The notes: generated from the sequence alone by a model not told the origin. A stretch of DNA of 54,649 bases from Cupriavidus basilensis (GCF_029335485.1 NZ_JARJLM010000392.1:1-54649); one strand, 5' to 3'; shown: positions 27,401-35,965, counted from the first letter of the stretch. Numbers and translations are program-made.

Positions 27401-29551
27401 ACGGCTGTTATCTACCGTGACAGTACCCGGCGCCCCTGCGAAGGTTGCGAAGCTCCCATTGGCGTAGGAGTCGTTGATTGCGCCGGAAGCAATGGTCCAG
27501 TTGTCGTTGCCGCCAGCGCTTTGCCAAATGCCGTTGCCGCCATCGACGAGGTTGTTGTGCTTCGGTCCGTTGTCGCCGTCCCAGAAGGTCAGGTGCAGAC
27601 CGGCACGATTGACCAGGTTCACTTGTCCCGGGATCGAGGTCAGCAACGTGTTGTCACTACCTGCGGGCATGCTGCCTAGCGCAAGACCATTGTCGATCAA
27701 GGTTCCGCCGTAGTTGAAGAGCCGGTAAAGGCCGGGGCCGTACGTACCGCCTGGCGAGGTGGAGACATTGAGCGTGCCGGCCAGCGACAAATCACCGCTG
27801 ACGACGGTGAGGTCATTCAGAGCCCCTCCGGCCGTGCCGGCCTGACCGAGCTGATAGTTCAGTACGGAACTGCTGGTAAGCGTGAGGTTGCCATTGATCG
27901 TCAGAGTGCCAACTGGATTTCCCGCGCCGCCCGGGGCGAGTGTTCCGTCGTTTACGACGTTCCCAACCAGGGTTCCACTGCCTCCCAGGGTCGCGTCCGA
28001 TTGCACGTGGATCACCGGCGTAGTCAAAGTGCCGTCGACGCGCAGCGTACCGCTGGCGACCGTAGCGCTGGTCGCGAAACCGCCAGTACCGGTCAGGGTC
28101 CAGTCATTGCCCTGCATCGACAGCGTCTGGAAGTTGCGAAACTTGGAGGTGTCCCCCACGTTGGCGCCCAGCAGGATCAGCTCGTTGCTGCCACGGCCAC
28201 CCAGCACATTTCCATTGAGCACCGAACCGGTGTCGAGGGTCAGCATATTGGCAAAGGAGCCCGATTGTTCAAACACGATGGCATTGCCGCCGCTTCCGGT
28301 GATGACTCCCTTGTTGATCACCATGCCGTCGGCGCCGTTCAGCGCAATGCCGGTCTGCCCGACGATGGAGCCGGCGTTGGTGACGCTGATCGGTCCAGCG
28401 TCGGAAGCCGTTGACGCAGCGCCGCTGTAAATGCCGTAGACCGTCCCCTTGATACTCCCGCCCGCTTCGTTGTTGACGAAGCCGCCGTAGGACGCATTGA
28501 CGGCGCCAAAGTACACGCCAGCACCGGATCCCGCGTCCTTGCCGCTTCCGCCAACAAAACTGGCTGCGTTACCATTGATCGTCCCGGCGTTCACGAGCAC
28601 GTTGGCCGAGTTGTACCGGCTGCGTACATAGGCAACCCCGCCCGCGCCGCTGATACTTCCGCCCGCGAGATTCGAAACGGGTCCGCCACCATAGGACCAG
28701 ATCCCAGAACCCAACTCTCCGGTCACGGTACCTGCGTTCACGACATGGAGATCGGTAAGCAAGTCGGTCCCTGAAATCCCGGAGCGGCCACCTGCTATGG
28801 TTCCGTCGGCATCGTTCGTGATGACGCTCGTGCCGTGGAGTACCGTTACACCGTCGCCGGCCGGGAAACTCGCGCGAATCTGTCCACCGGCGAGGTTATG
28901 AACCGTATTGGACACCGAGGAGGTGGAGCCGGAAGACAAGTAGATCCCCGCATACCCGCCCAGCACCTCACCACGGTTGACGACGTCAGCCCCTGTGCCG
29001 CCGTTCGGTAGGGAGGCACTCAGCCCGTAGTAGGTTCCGCTGATGGTACCTGCGTTGTTCATCAGTATCTGGCCGGACGCGGCAACGCCAGAGTACCCCT
29101 GGATCAATGCACCGGCAGCGTTGGTCACGCGAAGCCCGGCAGCCCCATAAATCCCCTGGCTACCGCCGCTGATGACATGCTCGTTGAGAACGCTGCCCGG
29201 TCCGTTCAGCCGTATAGCCGGATCGCCTGACGATTGAATCGTTCCGCGATTGGTGATTTCCCAGGTGTCGCCCGGCCTGCCTACGATGCCCGAACCGCTT
29301 CCCGGGGCAATAGTCACCCCGGTCCCCACCAGCACTGTCGAGCCCGGCTTGGTCAGGTTCACCGTACTCGACTGATCGATGTCGATCGTCTGGTCGTAGA
29401 TTTGGGCGACGGCGGTGTAGGGGAGGAACAGCGCCGTTAGGGCAAGACGTACCGCCAACGTGGTGCTATGCAGTTGACCGGCCTCGGATCCGGAATGCAG
29501 ACAACGATCTGATGCCAGCTCGAAGGGCCGGCAACATGGCAAATTGCGCAT
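24404..29551 (-). CDS. Large autotransporter (type Va secretion)
   Basis: A 1715-residue protein. A long signal-peptide region (about 1-50, ending LALTALFLPYTAVAQ) leads into a passenger rich in G, N, S and T, with beta-helix-like rungs. Passenger repeats of the PATR kind occur around residues 780-1230 (GTLVLAGANSYTGSTTISGG, GEGLLVLSNAGNTYSGGTTV, GAGTLTLSGET). The final 270 residues form the beta-barrel translocator (RVWTRVIGQNDRSSG, EANIAALQIGGDLYG, ending GQVGLKIAF with terminal Phe). The first roughly 450 residues contain many VNAGTV/VTNAGSI turns like those of large adhesins. It should be displayed on or shed from the cell surface. AAGG lies seven bases before the ATG. Two passenger blocks are near-duplicates. 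Confidence 0.95.
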   Translation of the reverse strand: MRNLPCCRPFELASDRCLHSGSEAGQLHSTTLAVRLALTALFLPYTAVAQIYDQTIDIDQSSTVNLTKPGSTVLVGTGVTIAPGSGSGIVGRPGDTWEITNRGTIQSSGDPAIRLNGPGSVLNEHVISGGSQGIYGAAGLRVTNAAGALIQGYSGVAASGQILMNNAGTISGTYYGLSASLPNGGTGADVVNRGEVLGGYAGIYLSSGSTSSVSNTVHNLAGGQIRASFPAGDGVTVLHGTSVITNDADGTIAGGRSGISGTDLLTDLHVVNAGTVTGELGSGIWSYGGGPVSNLAGGSISGAGGVAYVRSRYNSANVLVNAGTINGNAASFVGGSGKDAGSGAGVYFGAVNASYGGFVNNEAGGSIKGTVYGIYSGAASTASDAGPISVTNAGSIVGQTGIALNGADGMVINKGVITGSGGNAIVFEQSGSFANMLTLDTGSVLNGNVLGGRGSNELILLGANVGDTSKFRNFQTLSMQGNDWTLTGTGGFATSATVASGTLRVDGTLTTPVIHVQSDATLGGSGTLVGNVVNDGTLAPGGAGNPVGTLTINGNLTLTSSSVLNYQLGQAGTAGGALNDLTVVSGDLSLAGTLNVSTSPGGTYGPGLYRLFNYGGTLIDNGLALGSMPAGSDNTLLTSIPGQVNLVNRAGLHLTFWDGDNGPKHNNLVDGGNGIWQSAGGNDNWTIASGAINDSYANGSFATFAGAPGTVTVDNSRGDVTSSGMQFAIDGYRVQGDPITLSTSSNIIRVGDGTAAGAGFSASIASVLRGAGGIEKTDLGTLVLAGANSYTGSTTISGGVLQAGAANVFAQSSNVIVNRAGSLNLNGHDQIANQLSGDGSVLLGSATLTANNASGTESSAFNGVFSGTGGLAKTGNGTLVLAGAGSQVGSVDVRQGTLRFEHGGAFTTTGDFTTQSGASTDIGEQATTLVVGGSFTQTSGANLAVTLGASPDITAQTANLDGTLTVKGFDAGTQPVRASAIQGQTYTVLHTTGGITGNFNNNPLTNIGPDYLPATGAISADGKDYNLGFRLAWTQGGQTLGTGTFSMAQNTAFDVDLALTNQTGPFNSGWDGKSLTKSGEGLLVLSNAGNTYSGGTTVNGGVLRAGAANVFAQSSDVVINSGATLDLNGYQQVASRLTGAGAITLGSAVLTANNATEADSTTFSGNIAGTGGLTKIGAGTLTLSGETLYRGDTRVQGGQLVLDGRWGGARLQSNIIGQPGSALLLRDGAMLTGSIDPLDLSVDAASTWNITANSVVNQLSNAGTIGFTAPPLPMTQGRTLTVNNLNGLGGRIGLYTVLGNSGSLTDRLVIDGGKATGLSVLQIHNAGGLGDQTTGNGIPVVVTTNGGATEATAFDLGNPVLAGAYRYSLQRGGSGAPEDWFLVSNKSNGQPDYRAETSLYSALQTQAVRYGDAVLGAFHERRGANADLELGHDQRVWTRVIGQNDRSSGAGSGLQGHNVRSEANIAALQIGGDLYGAQRGEASTRAGLYGAIGQSNGWTDHVDAAGSRSRAGDSDFTGYSLGLYGTWLDGHGSYLDAVLQGTYYDTKSHSNEGMKLSTGGYGVAASLEAGRRYELAPGLHLQPQAQMVYQHLNLRDASDAASRVLFPSTDTALLRLGARLSKDLQLSGQAPGTTWASADLLQRVGDRTRTRFSTPTQGDVGFSNDLPGTALRLQTGVEGQVRKNVTVNARIGVEHSIDGSGFTSLNGQVGLKIAF

Positions 29552-29939
29552 GCTTGTACCTTAGTGTGGAAGACAAATCCGGTAGACTTGTCGAACCGAG
29601 GTCAGCCGCCCTGGCGGCAAGCTTGCTCTATGGAGAGGGTTCCATTATAAGATTTGTCCTATAAGAAATGCGAAAAATACTCTGACAAATCGTCACCAGC
29701 CTCGTAACGCAGAACGTAACGTGCAGCTTGGAAGAAAAAGGATCGGAGAACCTCTATCAATCCGATTTGGAGCGATTCCCGATTCTTGGGTGGAGGCGGG
29801 CAGCCCCTAATAAAGGGACAACAGGCGTGCGGCGGCCATCTGTGGGTCCCAGCGGATTTAAAGCCCGTTTGAAAATTCGCCGTAGATGCGTTCTAACGTT
29901 CGGATGTGGAAAAAGGAACATCGAGAGCGGCAGGCAAGC
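29552..29939. other. Intergenic stretch with the autotransporter promoter
   Basis: Between the autotransporter start and the IS relics there is no convincing gene. On the minus strand TATAAT (29649-29644) stands about 90 bases before the start and is a good -10, but no matching -35 is evident. The sequence TATAAGA occurs twice nearby (around 29646 and 29660), which could be a regulator site. The rest (29700-29939) is ordinary-looking DNA, perhaps the outer part of the IS5-type relic. Confidence 0.45.
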
Positions 29940-30161
29940 ATGGTGGCCAAGACAAAGCGGTAGCCGCGCGATCTGGCGGACATGGAATGGGCAGCGATGG
30001 AGGGGCTGCCGCTGAAGCCCGCACAGCGAGGGCGGCGCAGGAAGGCCGATCTGCGGGAGGTCATCAACGCCTTGCGATACCTGGTGCGCTCGGGGTGGGC
30101 TGGCGCATGCTACCCAAGGACTTTCCGGCCTGGAAAACGGTGTACTGGTGGTTTCGCCGAC
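29940..30161 (+). pseudogene. IS5-family transposase, N-terminal relic
   Basis: Translates as PRDLADMEWAAMEGLPLKPA, then RGRRRKADLREVINALRYLV and, after a frameshift at about 30093, GWRMLPKDFPAWKTVYWWF. This is the conserved N-terminal region of IS5-family transposases (SDLTDEEW ... RRxxREVVNAxxYxxRTGCQWRxLPKDFPPW). A TAG interrupts the frame at 29961-29963, eight codons after a possible ATG. The sequence is cut at about 30161 and joined to an IS30 relic. The DDE catalytic domain is absent, so the gene is dead. Confidence 0.75.
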
Positions 30162-30610
30162 TGATTCGGTCGCCATCGACGATCAGTCGTGAAGTAGCAC
30201 GCCACGGCGGGTTGAGCCGATACAGGGCAACGTCAACGGATGGGAGAGCCTGGGAGCTCGTGTCTGGCCATCAACGGCAAACTGCGCCGCGTTTCACCAT
30301 TCTCGCGAAGGTGAAGGGCAAGGATACCGACAGCGTCGTATCCGCACTGAGCAAACAGGTTCACAAGCTGCCTGCGGATCTGCGCCGAGCGATCACATGG
30401 GATTGAAGCGTGGAGCTCGCACAGCACAAGCAACTCACAATCGCGACCAACGTGCAGGTCTACTTCTGCGATCCACAAAGCCCGTGGCAGCAGGGCACGA
30501 ACGAGAATTCCAACGGACTGCTCCGGCAGTACTTCGCCAAAGGCACCAATCTGCCCGGCTACTCGCAAGGCGATCTGAACAAGATCGCCTTGCAATTGAA
30601 TCAGCGCCCC
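30162..30610 (+). pseudogene. IS30-family transposase relic, 5-prime and middle part
   Basis: Continues directly from the IS5 relic with RSPSTISREVARHGG, the helix-turn-helix of IS30-family transposases. An internal deletion follows, then RFTILAKVKGKDTDSVVSAL and LPADLRRAITWD. A TGA at 30404-30406 sits where the family has Arg (TWDRG-MELAQHK), and the frame resumes as VELAQHKQLTIAT, VQVYFCDPQSPWQQGTNENS and NKIALQLNQRP. The catalytic region VYFCDPQSPWQ..TNEN is intact in this piece. Family resemblance stops at codon CCC (30608-30610). The matching C-terminal end is found at 35621-35689 on the minus strand. Confidence 0.8.
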
Positions 30611-30637
30611 AGCCGCGTTCGGCTGCGGCGCGCGGTG

Positions 30638-31465
30638 TCACCGTCCCGCGACCGCCACAAGTGCCTGCGCCAGGCAACCGTCGTGACGCGCGAGTGTCTC
30701 GAGTGTCGAAAAATGCGTGCAACCCGGTACGTGGATCAACTCGACCGTCTCGCCGGAGGCCGCGCACGCGGCCGCATATTCATCCGACTGCCGCACGAGT
30801 TCCGGCAATTCCGCACCGCCGACCGCGACCACCGTTGGCACGCCCTTGCCGATATGCTTCAGCGGGCTGAATGCATCGATCTCCCGGGCCGACAACTTCA
30901 GTTTGTGGTTGAGCCATGACAGGCTGATCGGCTCCAGATCGACGAGCGCACTGATCGGCAGCGCACTCGTCACGACCGGGTGCCCGCGATACATCGCAGT
31001 CAGGTGCCCGCCAGCCGAATGGCCGCTCAGCACGAGCGGCCGCTCTCCCGTCCCGAGCCCGTCGCGATCGGCCGCAAGATGATCGAGCAGGCGACCGATT
31101 TCACCGACAATCTGTGTCATCGAAGCGTCGGGCGCCAGCGTATACTCGGCGAGTACGACGTTGAACCCGTGCGCGAGCGGGCCGCTTGCGATGAACGCGA
31201 AATCTTCCTTCGCGCAATTCTGCCAATAGCCACCGTGGATAAATACGAACGTCGGCGCATCAGGCTGCCCGCATGCGATCCAGTCATAGCGTTCACGCGG
31301 GCTGTCGCCATAGCAAAGGTCGCGGCGGCACGACTCGCGCTCGTAGAGCTTCGCGCTGCGCGCCTGAAAATCGGCCAGTACGGTGGGAAAATCGGGGATG
31401 GCATCGACGTTGTTGTAAGCAACGTCGAGCGCCGCGCGGTCCATGCCGCGATAGAGCGTCATCAT
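30638..31465 (-). CDS. Alpha/beta hydrolase, kynurenine-formamidase-like
   Basis: A 275-residue alpha/beta hydrolase. The oxyanion-hole motif HGGYW is at 77-81 and the nucleophile elbow GHSAGG at 148-153 (S150). The conserved ALVDLEPI and a late His in [12 protein letters not shown] complete the probable triad. HGGYW is characteristic of kynurenine formamidase/arylformamidase-like enzymes in the BD-FAE group, which hydrolyse small amides or esters. Its stop lies 28 bases from the end of the IS30 relic, so it may be the original gene end or slightly shortened. It is encoded with the transporter on the same strand and may share a catabolic role. Confidence 0.82.
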   Translation of the reverse strand: MMTLYRGMDRAALDVAYNNVDAIPDFPTVLADFQARSAKLYERESCRRDLCYGDSPRERYDWIACGQPDAPTFVFIHGGYWQNCAKEDFAFIASGPLAHGFNVVLAEYTLAPDASMTQIVGEIGRLLDHLAADRDGLGTGERPLVLSGHSAGGHLTAMYRGHPVVTSALPISALVDLEPISLSWLNHKLKLSAREIDAFSPLKHIGKGVPTVVAVGGAELPELVRQSDEYAAACAASGETVELIHVPGCTHFSTLETLARHDGCLAQALVAVAGR

Positions 31466-31756
31466 GTTCGTGTTCTCATCGGTTCCCAGGATAGACGGAC
31501 GTGCTGCGCACGGGGCGATCGCGACGGAACGCAGGCAAAATCAAACCAAACAACTTCGCACTGCTTTGTAGTTGATGTCGTGCGAATTCCCGGCCGTTCG
31601 CTTGCTGAGCGTCGCACATTGGGCATCATCCCACGAACGCTCGCCCGGCACTATCGTGGCAGCGCCATTCAGATCGAAAGCACGCCATCTTTCACCGTAA
31701 GCAGGCGCGACGATGAACGACATACCTTCCAGTTGCTGCCCGCTCCGGCAAGTTGA

Positions 31757-33112
31757 TCAGCCTTGCGGCACTCGCTTGCCAACTCCGGTTGCAGGGTGGA
31801 CATGAGGCGACGCCGAGCGTCGTTGGTCAATCAAGCCAACCGCAAACGCCGCGGCGAGCGCGGGCAAGCCGATCGCCATGAAGTTCTGCTCGAGCGGCAG
31901 CTCGATTTCCACCAGGATGCCGATCACGATCGGCGCAAGAATGGCGCCGCCGCGACCGACGCCAAGCGTCCAGCCAATTCCGGTCGAACGGATCGCCATC
32001 GGGTAAAACTGACTGGCATACGCGCTGTTGACGATCTGAGTCCCGATGGTCGTGGCGCCGGCGAGACCAACCAGCACAAACGACCAAAAGGTCGGCACGT
32101 TGTAGCCGAGCATCGTAATCGACACCGCTGCGAGCAGATACATCACGACCAACACCCGCTTGGCCTGGAACGTGTCCGCGAGCCAGCCGCCACCGATGGC
32201 ACCGATCACCGCCCCGAAATTCAGAACCAGTACGAAAGTCAATGCGGAGCCGAGGCTGTGCCCCGCATTCGCCATCAATTTGGTCAGCCACGAACTGAGC
32301 GCATAGACCATGAACAGGCACATGAAACAGGCGATCCAGAACATGATCGTGCTGTATCCTCGGCCGTCGGCAAACAATTGCCGAACCGGCGCGCTGTTGA
32401 CCTTGTCTTCGCTCGGAACGCTATATCGGTCACCCGGCTCCGGTTGGTAAGTCGGATCGAATTTCCCGGCGATGTACGCCAATTCCGCTTTCCGGTCGCG
32501 CTTGATCAGGAACGGTATCGATTCGGGCATCCATTTCAGGAGGAACGGAACCAGCAACACCGGCGCGCCCGCGGCGATGAAAACGGATTGCCACCCGTAA
32601 AGCTCGATCATTTCCTTGCCCATCATGGCGGCCAACATGCCGCCTATCGAATAGCCGCTGAACATCACCGCGACCATCGTGTTGCGAATTCGCCGCGGCG
32701 CATACTCCGTCATCTGGGCAATGACATTCGGCATCACGCCCCCGATGCCGACACCCGCCATGAAGCGGGCGGCGGCAAATACAACGGGCGTCGTGGCCAA
32801 TCCGGCGGCGGCAGTGAAAACGCTGAACAGCGTCAGGCAGATGGCGATGGCCCGACGGCGTCCTATCCGGTCCGCGATCGTGCCAAACACAATGTTTCCG
32901 AACATCATGCCGAATAGCGCGGAACTCATCATGAAGCCGGCCTTCGCCGGATTGACGCCCATCTCCTTCATGATCGAAGGCAATGCGATGCCGGCAACAG
33001 CCAGATCGTACCCGTCGCACACGATAATCAATGCGCACCAGAAAAGAACCACGTAATGCAAAGCACCGAGCCTGGCGTCGTCGGCCAGCGAATGCAGGTC
33101 TATTTCACGCAT
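31757..33112 (-). CDS. MFS transporter, aromatic acid:H+ symporter type
   Basis: A 451-residue inner-membrane protein with twelve membrane segments. MFS motif A, FGTIADRIGRRRAIAI, is present after TM2, and the DGYDLAVAGIALPSI segment in TM1 is characteristic of the AAHS family (benzoate/4-hydroxybenzoate-type permeases such as PcaK, BenK). The start MREIDLHSLADD at 33112 was chosen because AAGGAG lies nine bases before it; the ATGATG six and nine bases earlier is directly abutting the site. It should import an aromatic acid. The divergent AraC-type gene is the likely regulator. An inverted repeat lies in the leader. Confidence 0.9.
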   Translation of the reverse strand: MREIDLHSLADDARLGALHYVVLFWCALIIVCDGYDLAVAGIALPSIMKEMGVNPAKAGFMMSSALFGMMFGNIVFGTIADRIGRRRAIAICLTLFSVFTAAAGLATTPVVFAAARFMAGVGIGGVMPNVIAQMTEYAPRRIRNTMVAVMFSGYSIGGMLAAMMGKEMIELYGWQSVFIAAGAPVLLVPFLLKWMPESIPFLIKRDRKAELAYIAGKFDPTYQPEPGDRYSVPSEDKVNSAPVRQLFADGRGYSTIMFWIACFMCLFMVYALSSWLTKLMANAGHSLGSALTFVLVLNFGAVIGAIGGGWLADTFQAKRVLVVMYLLAAVSITMLGYNVPTFWSFVLVGLAGATTIGTQIVNSAYASQFYPMAIRSTGIGWTLGVGRGGAILAPIVIGILVEIELPLEQNFMAIGLPALAAAFAVGLIDQRRSASPHVHPATGVGKRVPQG

Positions 33113-33148
33113 GAACATCATCTCCTTTTGTCTCGCAGGACCCTGCAA

Positions 33149-33190
33149 TCGTGGGAACGCCGAGCGTCGACAAGCCCGGTGTTCCCACGA
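33149..33190. repeat. Long inverted repeat before the MFS transporter
   Basis: TCGTGGGAAC (33149-33158) and GTTCCCACGA (33181-33190) are perfect ten-base complements separated by 22 bases; the next three bases extend the match to 12 of 13. It lies 37-78 bases upstream of the transporter start. It may be an operator with spaced half-sites for the AraC-type regulator, or a stem-loop in the leader mRNA. It is not followed by a T-run. Confidence 0.5.
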
Positions 33191-33573
33191 CCTTTTAAAG
33201 GCCCTCGGATCGTTTTCTTGTTTTGAATACGGGTATTGAATGACTCCTGGCCCATTGCCACGAATCGTCGGACGCACCTTTTCGTGAAGACGCGCAGCGT
33301 TTCGGTACTGGCGCGTCGTCACGTTCGCTGTCTCGTCGGGTCGTGGAAGGGCGGGTGTGTCGCAGGCGGGGCACGTGGCAAGTGGAATCCGTATAATGCT
33401 TTTGGAGTGGAGACCTGTCCGGGCATCCGGTCGCTCGCCGCGACCGGGCGTCGCACACGATCCCATCATTCCCGGAACATGCGCGGGTGACTATCGCGGT
33501 TGCGTCGCCAATATCGGAAAAACGCCATTTTTCGTTGTCCGTGACAACGAGCGGCCCGCCACCCAGGAGACCA
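33191..33573. other. Divergent promoter region, AraC gene and MFS transporter
   Basis: No gene is seen. Beyond the inverted repeat (33149-33190), open frames here have no start signals. This stretch should contain the promoters of the transporter and the AraC-type gene. Confidence 0.4.
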
Positions 33574-34587
33574 ATGATGAACGACCGGCTTCCCCGCCTG
33601 CACCCGCCGGCGTTGCATTTCCCGCCGCTCTTGCCCGGTAGCGATATTCCGCGTGGCGCGCTGCTGTTCCAGTCCGACGACCTCGAGCACGCGCGCACCA
33701 GGATTGGCCGCATCTATCGCCCGTATCGGTTCACGGCCGGCGAGCGCCGCACGATGCCCGTCACCATGTTCAAGCTCGACGGCAACGGCATGGCGCTGAC
33801 ATGGTTCGCGTACGGCACCGACATTTCGATCCGGCCCGAGATTTGCGGCGACTTCGCGCTCGTGCTCACTACGCTGGCGGGACGCTCGGAAGCCCGCAGC
33901 GGCCCGGTCGATCATATGGGCGGCACCGGATCGACGGTGCTCGTCGCATCGGATGCGCGAGCGGAATTCCGCTACAGCGCGGACAACGTACAACTCGGCG
34001 TGCGCGTCGACGCGTGCCGCATCGCGGACATCTGGCGCAGCATCGCGGGGCGCGAGCCGCCGTCCGCACTCCCCGTGCCGGCGCTGCTTGATGCGCCACG
34101 CCGCGACCGCTGGCTCGCCTCGGTTCAATTGGTCAGACAGTTGCTCGATCCCGACGCGCCGGCCGCGCTCAGAGCGATGCAACTCCCGCGGGCGGAAGAA
34201 ATCCTGCTGATGTGCCTGGTCGGCGAACAACTGACCGACGCGCTGCCGGCGGAAGGCGGCGTTGCGTCCGCCTGCGTGAGACGCGCGGTCGCGTTCATCG
34301 AGGAACACGCGGAACGACCGCTGACGCTGATCGACATCGCGGCGGCATCGCATTGCAGCGTCCGCACGCTGCACCGTGCGTTCCAGCAATGGCGCGATGT
34401 CGGCGTCATGCGCCATCTGAAGGACGTGCGTCTGCGGCGCGTGAGAATGGCGCTGCAGGATCCGGACGAAACGGCCTCGATCACCGAGATCGCGACGCGC
34501 TGGGGATTCGCCCATCTCGGGCAGTTCGCCACGGACTATCGGAAAACGTTCACGGAACGGCCGTCCGACACGCGCGCGAAGCGCTAG
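33574..34587 (+). CDS. AraC-family regulator
   Basis: A 337-residue regulator. The N-terminal part (about 40-200) resembles the cupin-like AraC_binding_2 domain (VTMFKLDGNGMALTWFAYGT). The last 80 residues hold two helix-turn-helices: PLTLIDIAAASHCSVRTLHR and DETASITEIATRWGFAHLGQ, then FATDYRKTFTERPS. AGGAG is four bases before the ATG at 33574 and seven bases before a second ATG at 33577, so either may be used. The fold and AAHS neighbour suggest control of aromatic-acid uptake or degradation. Confidence 0.9.
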   Translation: MMNDRLPRLHPPALHFPPLLPGSDIPRGALLFQSDDLEHARTRIGRIYRPYRFTAGERRTMPVTMFKLDGNGMALTWFAYGTDISIRPEICGDFALVLTTLAGRSEARSGPVDHMGGTGSTVLVASDARAEFRYSADNVQLGVRVDACRIADIWRSIAGREPPSALPVPALLDAPRRDRWLASVQLVRQLLDPDAPAALRAMQLPRAEEILLMCLVGEQLTDALPAEGGVASACVRRAVAFIEEHAERPLTLIDIAAASHCSVRTLHRAFQQWRDVGVMRHLKDVRLRRVRMALQDPDETASITEIATRWGFAHLGQFATDYRKTFTERPSDTRAKR

Positions 34588-34875
34588 CCTGCATGGCCGG
34601 CGAGCGATGCCTGTACAAGCAAAGCCGGCGTCGGCGCGAGTCGCGGGAGATTGACGAACCGGCGTCCGCTCGCCTCGACACGTAGCAGTCCTGTCGGACT
34701 CGCCCCGATGCGTCGCCGTGTCCAAACGGATACCCGCGCACCGACTCGGAGAAGCAACGCGATATTCTCGAAGAGTCTGCGGTTTTCAACAGCGGCCTCG
34801 GGCAATGCGTTCACTGCTCGGGAGCGCCAACTGGCGGTCCCGCGACCGTTGCATGGCGTACAGCCCGGGCCGCGG
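34588..34875 (-). other. Short stretch with a possible gene relic
   Basis: On the minus strand an open frame from about 34815 to 34584 reads LPEAAVENRRLFENIALLLR and then VGARVSVWTRRRIGASPTGL, with codon use like a real gene, and ends against the AraC gene. No start codon with a ribosome binding site exists, and I cannot name a family. It may be the tail of a gene lost in rearrangement, or non-coding. Confidence 0.3.
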
Positions 34876-35568
34876 CTACAGCCAGCGCCAGATACCCGCA
34901 GCCCAACCGGCGAGTGGGAGATGGGCCCAAGTCGCTGCGAGCCAGACGACGAGGCCGCCCAACAGCGCGTGCAAGCCGAATCCGCCCAGCCGCGCACGGC
35001 CGGCGGCGATCGCCGCGAACGGCAGATAGCTGGTCTTCGACTCCCATGCGGGCCAGAGATCGGGCTGGAGCCGCTCCTTCTTCCGGTCCTGCAATGCGGC
35101 GCCGACGAGCGCGAGGAGGATGATGGCCGCTGCGACTATGATGTTCTTGGCCACCGGGAACACCGCGACGTGGCAAAGCCCCCAAAGTGCGAACGACCAC
35201 ATCATCGGGTGGCGCGTCACCGCGTACACGCCGCGCGCCGCGTCCGGGAACGTGCGGGGCCGGCCGCCGGTGGGAAGCGCAGGGTTGCGGATCAGAGAGC
35301 CCATCAGGAGGATCGACGCGATCAGCATGACGGCGGTCACAACCGCCCAGAGCGCGTTTCCTACCGGCCATAGCGGTGCCGTCAGGGGCGCCTTTAGGTA
35401 GGCCAGGATCAGCCAGCCGAGCGTCGAGACCGCTATCAGCGAATAGACGCCCTGAAACCCCGCTTCGCCAAATGCGCTGACCAAACGCCTGCGCAGCGGA
35501 TGGGATAAGAGAAAGTGGCTGCCCACAAAGGCGACTGCCGCCGCCGCAACTGCGTTGGTGCTTCCCAT
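34876..35568 (-). CDS. NnrU-family membrane protein
   Basis: A 230-residue inner-membrane protein with six or so hydrophobic segments. GSHFLLSHPLRRRLVSAFGE and QGVYSLIAVSTLGWLILAY at the front, and the conserved block GVYAVTRHPMMWSFALWGL, are typical of the NnrU family, distantly related to isoprenylcysteine methyltransferases. NnrU was first described as a nitrite/nitric oxide reductase accessory protein, but many members have unknown roles. It is preceded on the same strand by the IS30 C-terminal relic. Confidence 0.85.
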   Translation of the reverse strand: MGSTNAVAAAAVAFVGSHFLLSHPLRRRLVSAFGEAGFQGVYSLIAVSTLGWLILAYLKAPLTAPLWPVGNALWAVVTAVMLIASILLMGSLIRNPALPTGGRPRTFPDAARGVYAVTRHPMMWSFALWGLCHVAVFPVAKNIIVAAAIILLALVGAALQDRKKERLQPDLWPAWESKTSYLPFAAIAAGRARLGGFGLHALLGGLVVWLAATWAHLPLAGWAAGIWRWL

Positions 35569-35620
35569 TTGGGCCGGCTCCTCAAGTCATATCGTCGGCT
35601 GACCGTATCGCCCTGCGGAT

Positions 35621-35689
35621 TCAACCGGTCAGCGCAACGAATTGATGGAATCGCTCAGCCGGTGTATCGAAGTCTAGTGGTTTTCGCGG
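35621..35689 (-). pseudogene. IS30-family transposase relic, C-terminal end
   Basis: The minus strand reads PRKPLDFDTPAERFHQFVAL then TG and stop. This is the C-terminus of IS30-family transposases (NQRPRKTLGFxTPAERFxxxVASTG). The fragment begins precisely where the plus-strand relic at 30162-30610 ends: joined, they give NQRP-RKPLDFD in frame, sharing a two-base CC at the junction. It therefore looks like the other half of the same element, carried away by an inversion of about 5.08 kb. Confidence 0.7.
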
Positions 35690-35866
35690 ACGGCATTGGC
35701 CGCTCAGACTTCGACCGGGTGCATTGCCTTGCATCACCGCCTGTATCGCGGGGTTGATCGGGTGGTTTTCCATGCATTCGACCTGCTGGCCCATGGCGGA
35801 AAGGACATTCTCGCCCGGCCCATCCTGGAGCCGGAGCGGAACGACGGTATGTCGGCGGAAGACTAG
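35690..35866 (+). pseudogene. ATP-dependent DNA ligase relic (LigD-like)
   Basis: One frame gives DGIGRSDFDRVHCLA (like GRPDFxxLQRR of ATP-dependent ligases). After a frameshift near 35758, the next reads DRVVFHAFDLLAHGGKDILA then RPILEPE. The FDLLxxxGxDLxxxPLxER pattern is a well-known ligase block. It ends at a TAG (35864-35866) shortly after. Only about 60 residues remain of a domain of several hundred, with no start and a shifted frame. It is a relic. Confidence 0.65.
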
Positions 35867-35965
35867 ACTGGAATCAGCTGTGCAGGCATGGTGAGCTCCG
35901 GAACCGCTCCCGGATGGCCGTCATGCCACTGTCTCGGGCCTAGTCTGTTGCTGTCTTGTGAAGCC

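Noticed and set aside
31466-31756. Possible relic between the hydrolase and the AAHS transporter.
   Set aside because: No motif could be recognised in any frame; treated as intergenic.
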